From Trachythela sp. YZ-2020 (Eukaryota; Cnidaria; Anthozoa; Malacalcyonacea; Clavulariidae): a DNA stretch of 64,000 nucleotides. The position numbers and the translations under genes are program-made. The DNA lies in contig JADLSH010000375.1 in NCBI GenBank assembly GCA_016169945.1, positions 968,501 through 1,032,500 of the forward strand. The letters are read 5' to 3'. The stretch's first letter is position 1. Each line of letters opens with the position of its first letter. Shown here piece after piece: positions 21,994-35,600 of the stretch. The notes below the pieces were generated by a model. The model was given only the letters and a program-made list of their open reading frames with translations. It searched no databases and was not told the DNA's origin.

Positions 21994-22282
21994 TGAAACG
22001 TTTTGGGGCTGTGAAGAGCGACGGAAAGTGATTTATACGCAATTTTTCGTGATCTGTAATCTTTACAAAACAACGCACGTCATTGGCTGGTATTGCTACT
22101 GAAAGAGCTGTGATTGTCTTAGATACTACGTCAGCTAGTGAAATGACGTCATCGGTGCGTCTGTCCTGTGAAGCATTACCAACCAATGACGTGCGTTGTT
22201 GTATCGATATATTGGACTGTGGCAAATACTGTGCGGTGTAAATCTCTTTTCGTCCTGCTTTAATAAAGTCCAAAACGTTTCT
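21994..22282. mobile_element. Foldback MITE
   Basis: TGAAACGTTTTGG...GATTTATACGC at the left is repeated inverted at the right (GCGGTGTAAATC...CCAAAACGTTTC). Internally CAACGCACGTCATTGG pairs with CCAATGACGTGCGTTG. Confidence 0.55.
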
Positions 22283-22344
22283 GTAGGAGCTTAGTTAAGC
22301 TCATTTTACAACCTTTTGTTATATAGAATAATTAGATGACATTT

Positions 22345-22492
22345 TCCCGTTGTTTGTTCAGTTATATATACACCGAGGGCGTCATAACGTGCCCGGATGC
22401 TCGTGAGCCACTTTCTTGTTCTTACCTATTTATGACGTCATTCTGTGTATCTATAACTGAACAGACAACCGCAAAATGCCACCTAAACTTTT
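22345..22492. repeat. Foldback repeat with TTCAGTTATAGATACAC arms
   Basis: CATTTTCCCGTTGTTTGTTC... and its inverse GAACAGACAACCGCAAAATG, with arms continuing through the CAGTTATA.ATACAC and TGACGTCATAA-like parts. A related piece recurs near 41935-42060. Confidence 0.5.
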
Positions 22493-23599
22493 AACATAGT
22501 ATTTTTACAGCCCACTATAAAAGGTTCATACCAAGTAGGGGATGGCTGACAACAGACTTCTTAGGAGAACTATAGTTCGGACAGAACTGACAGTGAGAGC
22601 TCTCCAAATGAAAATACATACAGTATGATGTTAGCAAGCGAGTTTCTGCAGTCCGTACCGTTTTTCGCGTGGAGAAATCCAGTCCACGTCTACCAATGCT
22701 ATTTAATCCTGAACCTTCAAAACTCTGAATTTTTTACCTTTAAATCTCTGATCAAATTTGGTTCCAAAAATAACTATGATTCTCTTTGGAAGGAAGATAA
22801 TGCAAGGCTACATGCAATTTGCGAGAGATATTTCGCATGCGCAGTATTTTCAAGCTAAAGTTATGCGAAAGATTCCTGTCACATAATCCGTATACGAGTG
22901 AATTATGAATACTCACATGATTCTTATACTAGTCAAGACGAGGCAAAAGTGATGTCAATTTAAATAACGAGTACTAAACATATTTGCCGGCGCTGTTTGA
23001 TTGATAGATTTTCTTTCAAATTGGAACAATAGGCAACTTACTACCCTGATGTGAGACGATAGCATATTATCATAGACTTGACAGTACCATAGAAACTGTG
23101 AGATGTATGCAGTCGTGGTTTAGCCACAGTTAGATCACGGCTAGAAACTATGGACGGTATGCTTACTCATTGAATATCACATAATTTTTATCAAATTATA
23201 CCACGAACAATGTAGTAAATCGGAACAATTAATTCGTTATTAAAAACTTAGAATATGTCAACAATTTTGTCTTCTGTCCTAAGACAAAAACTTCAGTGGG
23301 GTGTACAGTGCGTCATGCCGTGATCAAATCGTAAGGTCATGGCAGAGCCCAACAGCAAAAAATTAAACCCAGCTTAAAGCAAAGACCAGAAGAGAGCTGG
23401 TTAAATTACTCGCATATCTACTGTAGAAGCACCTTCATTTCACATATCAACATTCGTTTGAACATTGATCAGGTCATTGTGGGACTTGGAACAGAGGCAA
23501 TCTGACGTGTGCTCTAGAACATTTTATTTGCGATCATTTTCGTGACTCGCTTTCAATATAACCAAGATAAATCACGCTTTGAAAATCTAAGCCGTCAGG

Positions 23600-23634
23600 A
23601 TGAGTTTTCTATTCCGAAGAAACAAACGAGGAAG
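23600..23634 (+). CDS. Orphan disordered gene, putative exon 1
   Basis: ATG at 23600 starts 11 codons (MSFLFRRNKRG) and ends at GGAAG|GTAAAA in phase 2, which fits the acceptor at 33852. The small basic head followed by KSSRNRG continues its composition. Tentative. Confidence 0.4.
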
Positions 23635-26600
23635 GTAAAAACTTATATATAATACATTAATCATATTGATAATTTAAAGCCAATAGTACTTACAATGACA
23701 TTTTAACCAAAATAACCTACATAACAACTGGTTCAGTTGTAGCCCGTTATGCTCTGCTGATCAGTGACCACTCGTTGTTATATGAGATATGAGATATCAT
23801 TATATCATCGCATAATATACACTCAGTAAGCTTATATCAATCACAAGTAGAAATGAAATTTTCTATCACTTTCATTTTAATTCATAAGAACCTAGCTGTA
23901 TGGATTCTACAATAACCGATTATTACAATTTCAAAGGCAAAAAGATTGAAGTTTTTATTGACTTTCGTTCATTGAATATTCGATATAAGTTATGACTTAT
24001 GTACAATTTGCATGAGATTTCAGAGCGCTGAAAAGGCACAGCACTGCTCCGTTTTTGTAAGATAAATGTATACATGAAGTCCTTCGTGACTTCGTATGAT
24101 TCGAACGTGGCCCGACATATATTTGGTAATGACTATAAATATAATGATTGGTAAATTTAAATATAGAAATTGGATCATAGAATGCTCCGCTGAATGCGGC
24201 GTATACGTTTGCTGTCTTTGTATAAGCATTGAAAACGAGACAGTTAATTAAAATAATTGAAATATCTTTTTAATAGAACTTATCAACAGCGTAGGTTGCG
24301 TTCTTAAAATACCGATCGAGCAGTTAGATTCATGCTAGCTTAATGCCTAAACTGGCATTGGCTATAGAAACGTAATTCAACTTTCTACTTTGTCAAATCT
24401 TTGTCAAGGACTTACCGTAGCACCTGAGACCTGAGTGAAGTTTGACATGATGAGTTTACACAATAACCTTGTTCTTGGCTAAAACCTCAGTTTAGCATAT
24501 TAGAGCTTTATTGAATGTCTGTAAAATAAAGTACTGTTTTAGTAAAAAAGCTCTGGGAATGGTATGGTCTGAGCTTGGCGACACACAAAGCTCTAAACAT
24601 CGGCAATGCCCTTTCTTCTAATACGATAAATTGTTCCCATGAAACACAATTTACAGCATTTGCTAGCTTCGAATGTACTGTATATACATGCAAGATTATC
24701 TCTGTCATGCAGAAGATGCAAAGAAAATTCATTATTATTCAACCCACAACGCTAGTATTTGGTACTATGTCTCATAATGTAAAACCTGTGGAAATGACAC
24801 AAAGCATTTTCGCTGCAAGTCTCAGCAAGTTTGCACTTATACAGAACTAAATTCTTTAGGTCGGCCAAGAGTCTGGAATAGATTTAAAGTGTAACTGCAC
24901 AGCTGTATAGACCTAACACAAAATGCCTTCCCTTCATGTAAAATATTTCACCTAAAAAAACGGAAGACCTATTGACTGAAATTTCCTAAAATATGGCTCA
25001 CATGGAAAATAAACTTAGGGTTGATTTGTTTTTGTGGAGAACACCGTCTGCGCCAACGTATTACACTGTATAGTAGCTACTGTAATTATGCGGTCAGAAA
25101 AATTTGTATGAATGTCTAATTATTTTACTGGAATGGAAGGGATAAACCCATGTTCCAAACTTCGAACGTTTAAATATTGATGGTCCATATGTTATCCATA
25201 GCATGATATCTGTATATACCTATAATCGCCTTGCACAACTGACAACCCATGCCTATGAATGCATGTTCTACGCGCTGCAAATGACATAAATATGCGAGGG
25301 GAGAGGTTTCAATCTCATTGTCTCCCGCTAAAACTTTGTCAAAATTCCATACACCCGACCAAATCCCATATTCCCAATTAAAAAATAGGCAAATCTCAAC
25401 TCCCGTTTTGCCCCTTCATGACCCTCATATGTATTGTAATTTGTATGAATGTAGCTATTTATTACACTTGACTAAATTCACTGATGATTTTTCTATTTGG
25501 TGTGACACGTTGAACAGTGCGTCTGTGCGAAGGACTTAACACACAAAACAAGAGTTGTTTGACAAAGGGTAACTGTAAAAATCGTAGTTTTAATTTGATC
25601 AATGATAATGAATCTCATTGAAATAGATGCTATAGACATTTTTAGTGAAAATGGGAGGGACACAAGACCCTCACAACCACCAACACATGCAAATCATTGT
25701 CGTGGAATCAATTCCACTTATTATGTATAATTTTCCGGCTAAGTACAAGTATTTTTAGCAGCCTGTATATAAACTGGCCTCATGACATAATACCCAGTTT
25801 ACAGATTGTACAGTATGTTCAGGTAAAATATTGCCACTGATATCTCGGACACGATATTTTGATCGGATTTCGGGAAAGCAAAAGATCAGATTTTTTCACA
25901 TACCTTGTGTTCACCAGCAAGCTACCCAATTTCACGCTTGCACTTACCTCAAATTGATAAACGAAAACTGTGTATAGAAGGTTGTTTGCGACCCAAAACA
26001 ATGACTTCAGATATTGCAAGAACATGACCACGTAGAAGAGATTACAAGGTATTGGTCGACCGGAGGAAAGTTATAAATTCAAACCAGAATAAGTTATCTA
26101 TACTGGTGCCAATGTACACTGTAGTAAGAACGTTTTCAGCTCTAGATCTAAAACCTTTAAAAGCATTTCCCTTTTCCCCATTGGCTATGTTGTCAACGGC
26201 AACCGAACATATCAAACTAAATCAATAGCATTATACTCTCTACATTCTGTGACAATTTCTAGCTAAAGTACATCGGCACAATAAGGATATGATCAGGGAC
26301 CGCGGAGCGGGGGGAGGGGGACCATGGCCCCATACATTTCGCTGCATAAAGATAAAATCACTAATTGAAGTTGAAATACGGAATACTTGTCAACATTTGT
26401 GCGCTCTCCTGACCTCTCCGTACGCTTAAACAGGCTCCGCGGTCCCTGAGGATTGGCCAAATTTGAACGCATAGTTATAACATAACAAAATCTATGGATT
26501 AAATTATTGTCCAATTTCCATCTTAAATCTTTAAAAATCAGTTATAAGCTGTCCATACAGAATGGAATATTTCCATCAAAGTTAAAAATTGCAAAAATTG

Positions 26601-29600
26601 TTCCGGTATTTAAATCTGGTGACGAAACTGATCCAGATAATTACAGGCAAATACCTTTGTTATCAAATAATATTTAATCGAATTTTTGAGAAAGTTACGT
26701 ATAATAGATTGATATCGTTTATGGACAAACATAATATATTGTCTTCGTCTGCACAGTATTGTTTTAGAAAGCAACATTCAATTCAGCATGCAATACAGGA
26801 TATTGTTAATAAAATCTATAAAAATATGGACAATCAAGAGATTACCTGTGGAATCTTTATTGATAAAGAAAGCATTTGATACAGTTATTAATCATAAAAT
26901 CTTATTGTCTAAATCGTATCATTATGGTATTAGGGGAATGGTTATGACTGGTTTTCTTCATAGATATTTAAATGGACGATCTCAAGTAACTACTATATCC
27001 AATATCACCTCTAATGAGGAAACTTGTTTGTATGGTGTTGAGGTGTTCCTCAGGGTTCTGTTCTTGTACCTTTATTATTTCTGTTGTATATAAACGATAT
27101 TTGCGTTTCGTCAGACAAGCTCTATTTTTATCAGTTCGCTGATGATACAAGTATCCTATATTCGCATAGAAATATCCATACCGGCCTTGAACAAGTCGTC
27201 AAGAGCCAACGGCTGAGAGCCAACAAACTTGGTTTCCATGTAAGATTAGAATCAATAAGTATTATTTCTAAATATTCGAATTATTCGTCAAATATTCGAA
27301 TATTTGGAACATAGTTCAATTTCTTTTGTTTACTGCAAAATATAACAAATATTTGTTTTCCATATTTATAAGGTACATATGGACTATATTCCTCTTAAAA
27401 TTAGTCGCATTGTCGGTATTATTACAAGATTGAGACATTATATATGTCCCTAAGCACACTTTACTAAGAATCTAGTCAGGTTTAATAAATCCATACTTGA
27501 TATATGGTATTTCTGTTTGGGGTCAAACCAATAAATCAGTATTAAATTGTTTACTAATTCTTCAAGAAAAGGTTATTCGTATAATGAACTTTGCTAATTA
27601 TAGAGATCATGCAGTACCTCTATTTTATGATTCTAAAATATTACCACTTTTAAAACTTTCTTTATTTTTATAATACAGCATGCCTTATGCACGACATTGT
27701 TAATGAGAAATCGCCTTTGAATATATATTACTAGCTTATTCACGAATGTGAGTGATGTACACAGTTATAACACAAGAGCTGCGGCTCGTAAAAATTTGTA
27801 TCAACCCCGAACTAGACTTAATATAACTTCAAAGTCATTCTCAACAATGGGTGTGAAAATTTGGAACTGTTTACCACTATCAATTCGTAATTTAAGTAAA
27901 TCAACATTCAAAAAGAAATGTAAGCAAATGTTGTTAGAAGTGATGATTATGTTGATCTTGTCTACATTATGTTATGCAGACAGCTTCAACGGGTTCTTAA
28001 CTTTTCTATCCAAAAAATATATATATATATATATAATGATTTGAAAATTAAGATGTTGAATTTACTAAATAGCTTGGAATATTTATATAATATTATATAC
28101 GTTAATTGTAATATATGTAGATAAAAAAAACACTGTATTATTCCTACCTAATTTTCTATAATCATCTGATTTTGTTGTGTGTATAGCCACCCGCCAAGAA
28201 TAGCTTTGCTAAATGCGTGTGGGTTATTTAATATTTTCTTTGTATTTCTCTTATTAATAAAATTTGAATTGAAATAACAACTCTAAATGACAATTTTTGA
28301 AGTATTTTGCTTGGTATAATGGCGAAGAGAATGCCTCGAAAGGCGTAATAATTCTGGCTCTTTATTTTTAACAATTATTGGATGAGGCGGAGCAGGATAT
28401 CGATAATTATTCAGACCAAGGTCAACGTTATCTGCCGAAGCGAAGCTGAGGCGGATAACGTTGTCGGAGGTCTGAATAATTATCGATATCCTGCGTAAGC
28501 CGAATTCAATAATTGTTTTATTATTCATTTTGTAACATGCATTGACGAATAGAACAAGCAAATATTGAAAACAAAGATTTTATTACTGGTCATAAATATC
28601 AATACAGAAGAAATATGAGACAAAACAAACTTCAAAACAAACTTGAAGACAAAACAAACTTCAAAATTTCCCGCTTATTTGTAATTTTATGCGATATACC
28701 GCTGAAATATTCCGGGCGCCGTCCAATTATCTCTGCCGATTAGGCGATTACTGTTTCAGCTGAAAAATAGCGCGGGCACCGGCAGATATCGATAATAATT
28801 CGCAAGTTTTTAGCCAATGAGAAAACGATAACACAGTACAATGAATAATAATCTCTATTATTCCCCAAGGGGCAAATTAACCACACAATGCATATCACCG
28901 TCTCTGTGTACATTCCGCACATTCAATACATTACACCTGAATAAAAATATTAGACAAATTGAATTCGATGAAACAATAAACTATATCAATTTATGTGATT
29001 ATGTTATTGGATTCCATTGCAAATTGAAAGATGTATATGTTGTGAATGATTTATTCTCCAAGAGGTAGCGAGAACTTCACAAATTGTTTTAATTAAAAAT
29101 AGAATACACGAGTGCCACGAGTGACCACGAATGACTACGAATGACCACGAGTGACCACGAGTGACTACGAATAATCACGAGTGTTATTTTCAAGTTTTAT
29201 GCAATAATAAATAATAATATGATGTAATATCTATATATAGAACATATATAAGAACCAATTATTATAAACCATTCTTTCACATGCATCTAAATTCGAAGGC
29301 TCGCGGAGGATTGAAGGTAGCAGATTGCGGGCGGCGGATTGCGGGTAGCGGATGGGGGCGGCGGACTGCACGTAACGGACTGCAGACTGCGAACTTCTGG
29401 TGACGGACATATATAAGTTATAAATGAATGCAAATGAAGTTCGCCTTCATAATAATATTCATTATTGAATTATAAAGAGCTTTATGCACCAATTGAAGCA
29501 AATGCCAGTCTCGCCGGCCGTTCTCGTATCGGAAGTACCTTTAACGTAATACTTAAGGACAAAACTTGCTGCGGCATATTGAACTTTCTGCAACCGTTTT

Positions 29601-32600
29601 ATCAAGTAATCTGGCATAGGATAGAAAATTGAGTCGCAGTAATCCAGTTTTGATAAGACAAGAGATTCGGCAAGCTGTCGTCTAATTTGAAAGTCAGTGA
29701 AGTTCTTTATTTTACGCAAACATCGTAAAACACCGTAGCAAGAGGTGGTTAATTGCTAAACGTGTTCTTCCCATTTCAAATTTTCCTGAAAATGGACGCC
29801 TAACAGTTTAGCATTATTAGGTACTCTTTCCAAAGAGATATTGTTAATTTCAAGATTGAGCTGCAAGTTTTTAAGATCATGTCATTTCATTAGTGGATAC
29901 AAGCATGTACTTAGTTTTCCATGGATTTAAAGCCAAGTTGGAGGATGAAAACCAAGAGCCGATATCCTTCAAAGTTTGGTTTAAATCGCTGGCACGCTGT
30001 GCAAGATTCTTGCTGGAACAGGATGTCTTGCTGGAACAGAAAACTCTTTACTGTTTCATTCAAATTATCTTCTAGGTCATTAACATAGATATTAAATAAC
30101 ATGGGCCCCAAGACTGTGGTCGTAATCTGAACATAATGCGATCGGTCGCTTAAATAATTCGTAACCCACAGGCAAAACGATTTCGAAAAATTCAGTTTAT
30201 TCAGTTTAGCAAGCAGTATTTTGAAACAAACTGTATCGAAAGCTTTCGAGAAGTCAGCTAAAACCGTTAACGTGACCTCACTTCGTTTCATTGCACGTAG
30301 TAAGTCATCTCTCATGCCCATTAGAAGAGTCACTGTATAATGACCCTTCCGAAATCCACCCAGAGTTTCATTTAAGGCACCACTTGCCTCCACAAACTCA
30401 ACAAGTTGCTTCATCACAACCTTCTCAAATATTTTCGATAATACAGGCAAGATAGAGATCGGACGTAGTTGATCTTCAGATGATGGAGTGTCATTTCTTG
30501 GTATAGGATTGATTCTTGCTGTTTTCCAAGATTGTGGGAACTGCGATTTTACAACACAGTTATTAATTATAGTAGTGAGCGGAACTGACAGTTGTTCTGC
30601 TTCAAGTTTGACAAATTGAACTGGGATTTTATCAGGACCCATGGAACAGCCAGATTTTAGTGATTTAATTATGCTTAAAATTTCAGCTTGGGAAACCATG
30701 TTCAAATGTGAACTGTTGACCGACAGTCACATTTTCAGGTAAATCCTCAGTTATATCGTACAGTTCACTTACTGTAGCAGGCTGACAATTGTTAATGGCA
30801 CGAATTGGGGTCTCAGCAATGAATCTATTTAGTTTTTCAACATCAAAGCGCAATGGACTGTTACTTGGCTTAAGAATTCGATGGATAACTTTCCACACTT
30901 CCCGCGGTTATTTTGCAAGATGGAATGAAAAATATACGTACAGTAAGGATCAAAAACATATTCATACTTCGCCAAAAAATCGAAAAATCTAATTTTACAA
31001 GAGGTGTACGTTTTGTTAGCAAACGTTCATGTTTTGTTAGCAAACGTTCATGTTTTGTTAGCAAACGTTCATGTTTGAAAAGTAAACAAACGCGTTAAAA
31101 TCGTCAAGCTTCAAGGTTGAACGCAAATGGTAATAAAATGTTTCAGTTTCTGGTCTTTTAAATGTTCTATTTATTTCAGAATCTTCTTCTTTGTCTTCCC
31201 CCGTCTGCGATCTCTTGTCTCTCTCTTCCTCTTTCGTGCTGGACTCGTCCTTTTTATACGATCCGTTGAGCTGATCAACGGACACGTGATCTAGCGAGTG
31301 GTGTGATTCCAAAACCAGCCAATCAGCGTAAAGATGTAAAGTTGGTGGTTGGCGTTGAAACCTCGTACCAGCTCTGTTTATATGAGGCATTGTCACACTT
31401 GTCGATTCGTAACTTAACTAACTTAACATGATCTTATAGGAAAACTTTCAAACTATACGTATGAGTGAACTTTGTTTTACGAATTAACCTAACTTTAACT
31501 AGAATTTAACGAACTAAGCTTTTGATGACGTAATGTTATAATTACCTGACCGCGCGAGGTATACCCAAGAACGATTGACGGCAAAGCCCTAAGCATGCAC
31601 ACGTGCAAGGTCAATGTATACTTTAACTGTCCACCATGCAAGGATTTTATCAGACTTCGACAGTTTTAAATATCATTTATCTGGACTTATCATGCCTAAT
31701 GGAAAATGTAATCGACACTTTTGCGCAAGTTCGAAATGGTATTTACTTCATCTGCCTTTTTGTAGCAAAGAATGTCCATTATCTTTCCATTTGACGTAAC
31801 TAATGTTTACATTATTGCAAATTGCAATAGAATTTTGGGTTTTCCAACCTTCCTCAAAATAACTGGAAATTCTCCGACATGCAGGCTTTTACCTGTTGGC
31901 AATAGCAGTACTGCTAGCAGGGGCGCACATTAGGGGGGTGCGGGGGTGTGACACCCCCATCATTTGTGAATTTTTCAGAAAAGTCGGTCCCAAATTGTAA
32001 AATTACACTACTTAATTCGGTCCGAGTTGGTCCGAAACATCCTGTCTAAAAAACGTATAATAAACGATACAAAAATTGTCAATAAAATAGATAAAAATTG
32101 CAAAACCCAGAGATATATTTTCCTCTGAAAGCAATATACTCAAATGTAAGATGACATAGCCATACACGACTGCGCAAAACCTCCTAATTTTTGCTCTGTC
32201 GCATTGTGCGTTCTATTTCCATGTCAGTATTCTCGAGTAAAATTAAGTCAACTCTGTTGTAAAAATGCAGTTTCTAATTGGGTCTTTATGATGTTGAAGG
32301 TTACGTTTTGCGGGTCGTTTTCTTTAAATAACTGCATTTAAAGAAAATTGCAGCGAAATATTTGAATTCGAAACTAGAGTGTTTGAAATCTTATATATAT
32401 TAATGAAAGGGCCTATAACGAAAGAGGTAGAGAAGACTCTGAAAATGCCATTTCCGACGATCTACAGATTCAAGCTTTTCAAAATTTTCCCCGTCGGTGG
32501 TGGCGCCTCGTGGGAGTCGGCACCATATTTTTTAACAATCCTTCTACACCCCTGGCACTACACATATTTTTACATTAACTCGTAATGCATGTTTTGATGT

Positions 32601-35600
32601 GGTCAAGCAAATATAAATGTCGGTCCCTGAACAATGGACACCCCCAAACGTTTTTGGAATGTGCGCCCCTGACTGCTAGTCTGACTGCGTGCTGACTGTT
32701 GCAGCTGGTAATACTAGCCTGACTAGTCTAGTATTTACTGCTTTGCGATGTTTTATTCAGTGTTTCACTTTCAACCTTCCTCAATGCCAGTAAACCTTCC
32801 TCACGGTGGCACCCGCACGCCTGCCGCATTTTTGCAACATTGTAACTACATACTGTTGGGGCTGACATTTATGTAGTGGGACTTTTCACCGGGCCATGGC
32901 TCATACCTCAGGGTCTAACAATATGTCTTGGTGGCCCTAAATTGTCAATCCACAATCCACATCCTGGAAAAAGGATAGATTTCAGTAAAGTGTTATATAT
33001 AGTGCGGCACAAGGTGGTCAACTTCAAACGCACTGGCAATTGTTGGGAGCTAAATAGTTCCATCATGCCTCGTCTTCTTTTGTTTTGCCCGCGTGGGCGA
33101 AGCGACCGATTCGAGTCGCGTGAATAATCAGACGCGCGAGCACGCCAAGAGAGTTGAGTGTAGTTCAAACGGACAGTAAACTATCACGCTAGACGCCTGC
33201 AGCGCAAGTTGAAATATGCTCGCCACGCCCGCGCGGGCAAAGCGACCGTAATGGAGAACGGCCTTTGGACTCTCGTGAACGCGCGAGTTGGCCTGGAAAG
33301 TTGAAATCATTTCAACTTCATTTGCGTGTCCGCGAGCACAGGAACGGAAGTAAAACTCTTACACAAGACACCAACTGCACATGCGCAAGCAAGGTCGCGC
33401 GGGCAAAGCGACCGGAACGGAAGACGGCCTTAATTAAGGAGCGGCTCGACTGAAGTATAATTTTTCGGCTTTTTTACATAGTAACATTTTTCCAACGTAA
33501 AATAGGGAAATCAAAGAAATTTACAACTCAATAGCAATAAATAAAGTTAATAAAATAGAGTAACTATAACTGAATTATGTTTGATTTAAAATCTCAGTGG
33601 TTCCCTCTACGCTAACGTTAAATGGACATCAGTGTAAAATTAATATTTTAAAAGCAACAAATACGTAAATAAATCAAAACAGACTAATTTTGTCATTACT
33701 TAGCCGTTTCATTTTCATACAGTCTCGAAAACTCACATCTTTTAATTCATATATTGCATTTTCAAGATGTCACTTCAATTCCTTTGGAATCTTTTATTTT
33801 TTTAAATTGTGCAAATCGGAATAATATATTGGTATTATTTTCTTTTCTTTAGTAAAAGCAGTCGTAATCGTGGTATACCTACAAGTATGATGCACGACAA
33901 AAATGGACAACCAATCCGTAAAAGGAGTGCGACAGCGGACTATCCACGACCTCAGCCCCATGATGTTATGAGGGAACGAGCACCATCGGCCAAACTAGCA
34001 AACAAATCCCTTGTTACCAAGATAAACGAAAAATCACCCAATCCAATTCCAGATGTGATTGCATCTCACGAAGGCCATTCCTCATCCGAAGTCACGAGTG
34101 CAAAAAGTTATACGAGCATGGAAAGTCGTGATAAAGTATCCGAGATGGCAATTGGTGGAATTGACCACGCCAAAGATTTGAGACGAGAGAAATATGAAAA
34201 TCCCAGTTCTCAAGTTAGCCACACTGTTGTAAAAGTCGAGGAACGATACGAAGCCTCGAGCTCAAAAAGTAATCATTCTAGTACTAAACTCGACGCCCTT
34301 GGAAAAGTCGGAGACGTAAATGTGCAAATTCACCGCCCTGCCACTGAGGTTTCTTTAAACAACGACGCCACTAGCTCTCTTTTGACCGACGAAGCAGATC
34401 TGGTAACCAAAGTGGATCCTAAATATAGAAAGAAACGTACCAGCTCTATCAGTCATTCCGAAAATGAAGCCCTCGGCACCCTCGATGATGTCCTTCGGGT
34501 ATTTGATGATGTCGATGATAATTTGGATGGAGTCAGTCCAACTGAAAGCAAAACTATCGAGGTAAAACCGAACACTTCCGATTTTGATCCGACCTATGAA
34601 ACAATGGTCGATATTAAAGAAACCCTGATGGATCGAGATGATGTAAAACCGAACAGTGTATACGACAGCAGTAACTCAAATTACAACATAACAACATCCA
34701 CAGTAACACAAAAGCACGTTGAAGATGGACTCGTGCCTCCCACGCACCCAGAACCGGTGTATGCAAAACCCATTAAACCTGACAACAACACTACCTCTCC
34801 AGTTAATCCTGGCAAATTAATCACAACGCGTTCAATTCGAGAAATAGCACTTGAAAAATCCCCGGTTGTACCACCTAAAAGATTCGTAGAAGAAGATCGA
34901 GATAATGGGATCAAGTTTTCTCCTTTGAGAAAAACCTCCCCTTCGGCCTCTCTTTCGAAATCCCTTCACAAAACGAGCTGGGCCAACGCAACTGAAATTC
35001 CAAGCCCTAAACGTAAACCTATGCAGGATAACAATGACAACTTCAGCTTAAAGCGAGGTCAGCTATCGGGTCCGGCACCTGTAAATACCGACGACAATTA
35101 CGTGGAACCGCCGCCGGATTATGACACTAACGCAACGCTGAATTCAATCGGTAAATCGACAACAGATGAGTCGTTCACTCGAGACACCTGGGGTTCCATG
35201 ACCAGTAGTTCTACAAGCGGAAGCCGGACGGCGAAGAAGGAATTTAGACCGGAAGTAATGAAATTGATCGAGAAGAAGAAAGCTGCGAAAGAGGAAAAGA
35301 ACGAGGAAAGACATCACGATGGCCTCGTAAAACGCTCGTTTCGAATGATCAGAGAAATTCCTCTAAACGAAACTGCCTCGAAGTCATCCGCCAAAGAAGA
35401 CGCAGCGAATCAAAGTGACATAGAGAACGACTACACCAGCATAAAGAACGAAGCTGATCTTTGGCTGGAAAGCTATGAGCGTATGCGTGCCAGCTCCGAA
35501 GGGAAAAAGGAGTCGGCCTTGAAATCAAGTTCGAGCGCTATGACAAATGTTGTAACTCACAACAAGGACGAACTGACATCTACAATAAAAGTTGAGAATG

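Larger units (their letters stand above)
21307..23599. other. Intergenic with several foldback MITEs
   Basis: Contains the second copy of the CATGTTGGATGAATTT hairpin (about 21786-21925), a MITE at about 21994-22282 and another foldback at about 22345-22492. The remainder is AT-rich without a supported gene. Confidence 0.45.
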
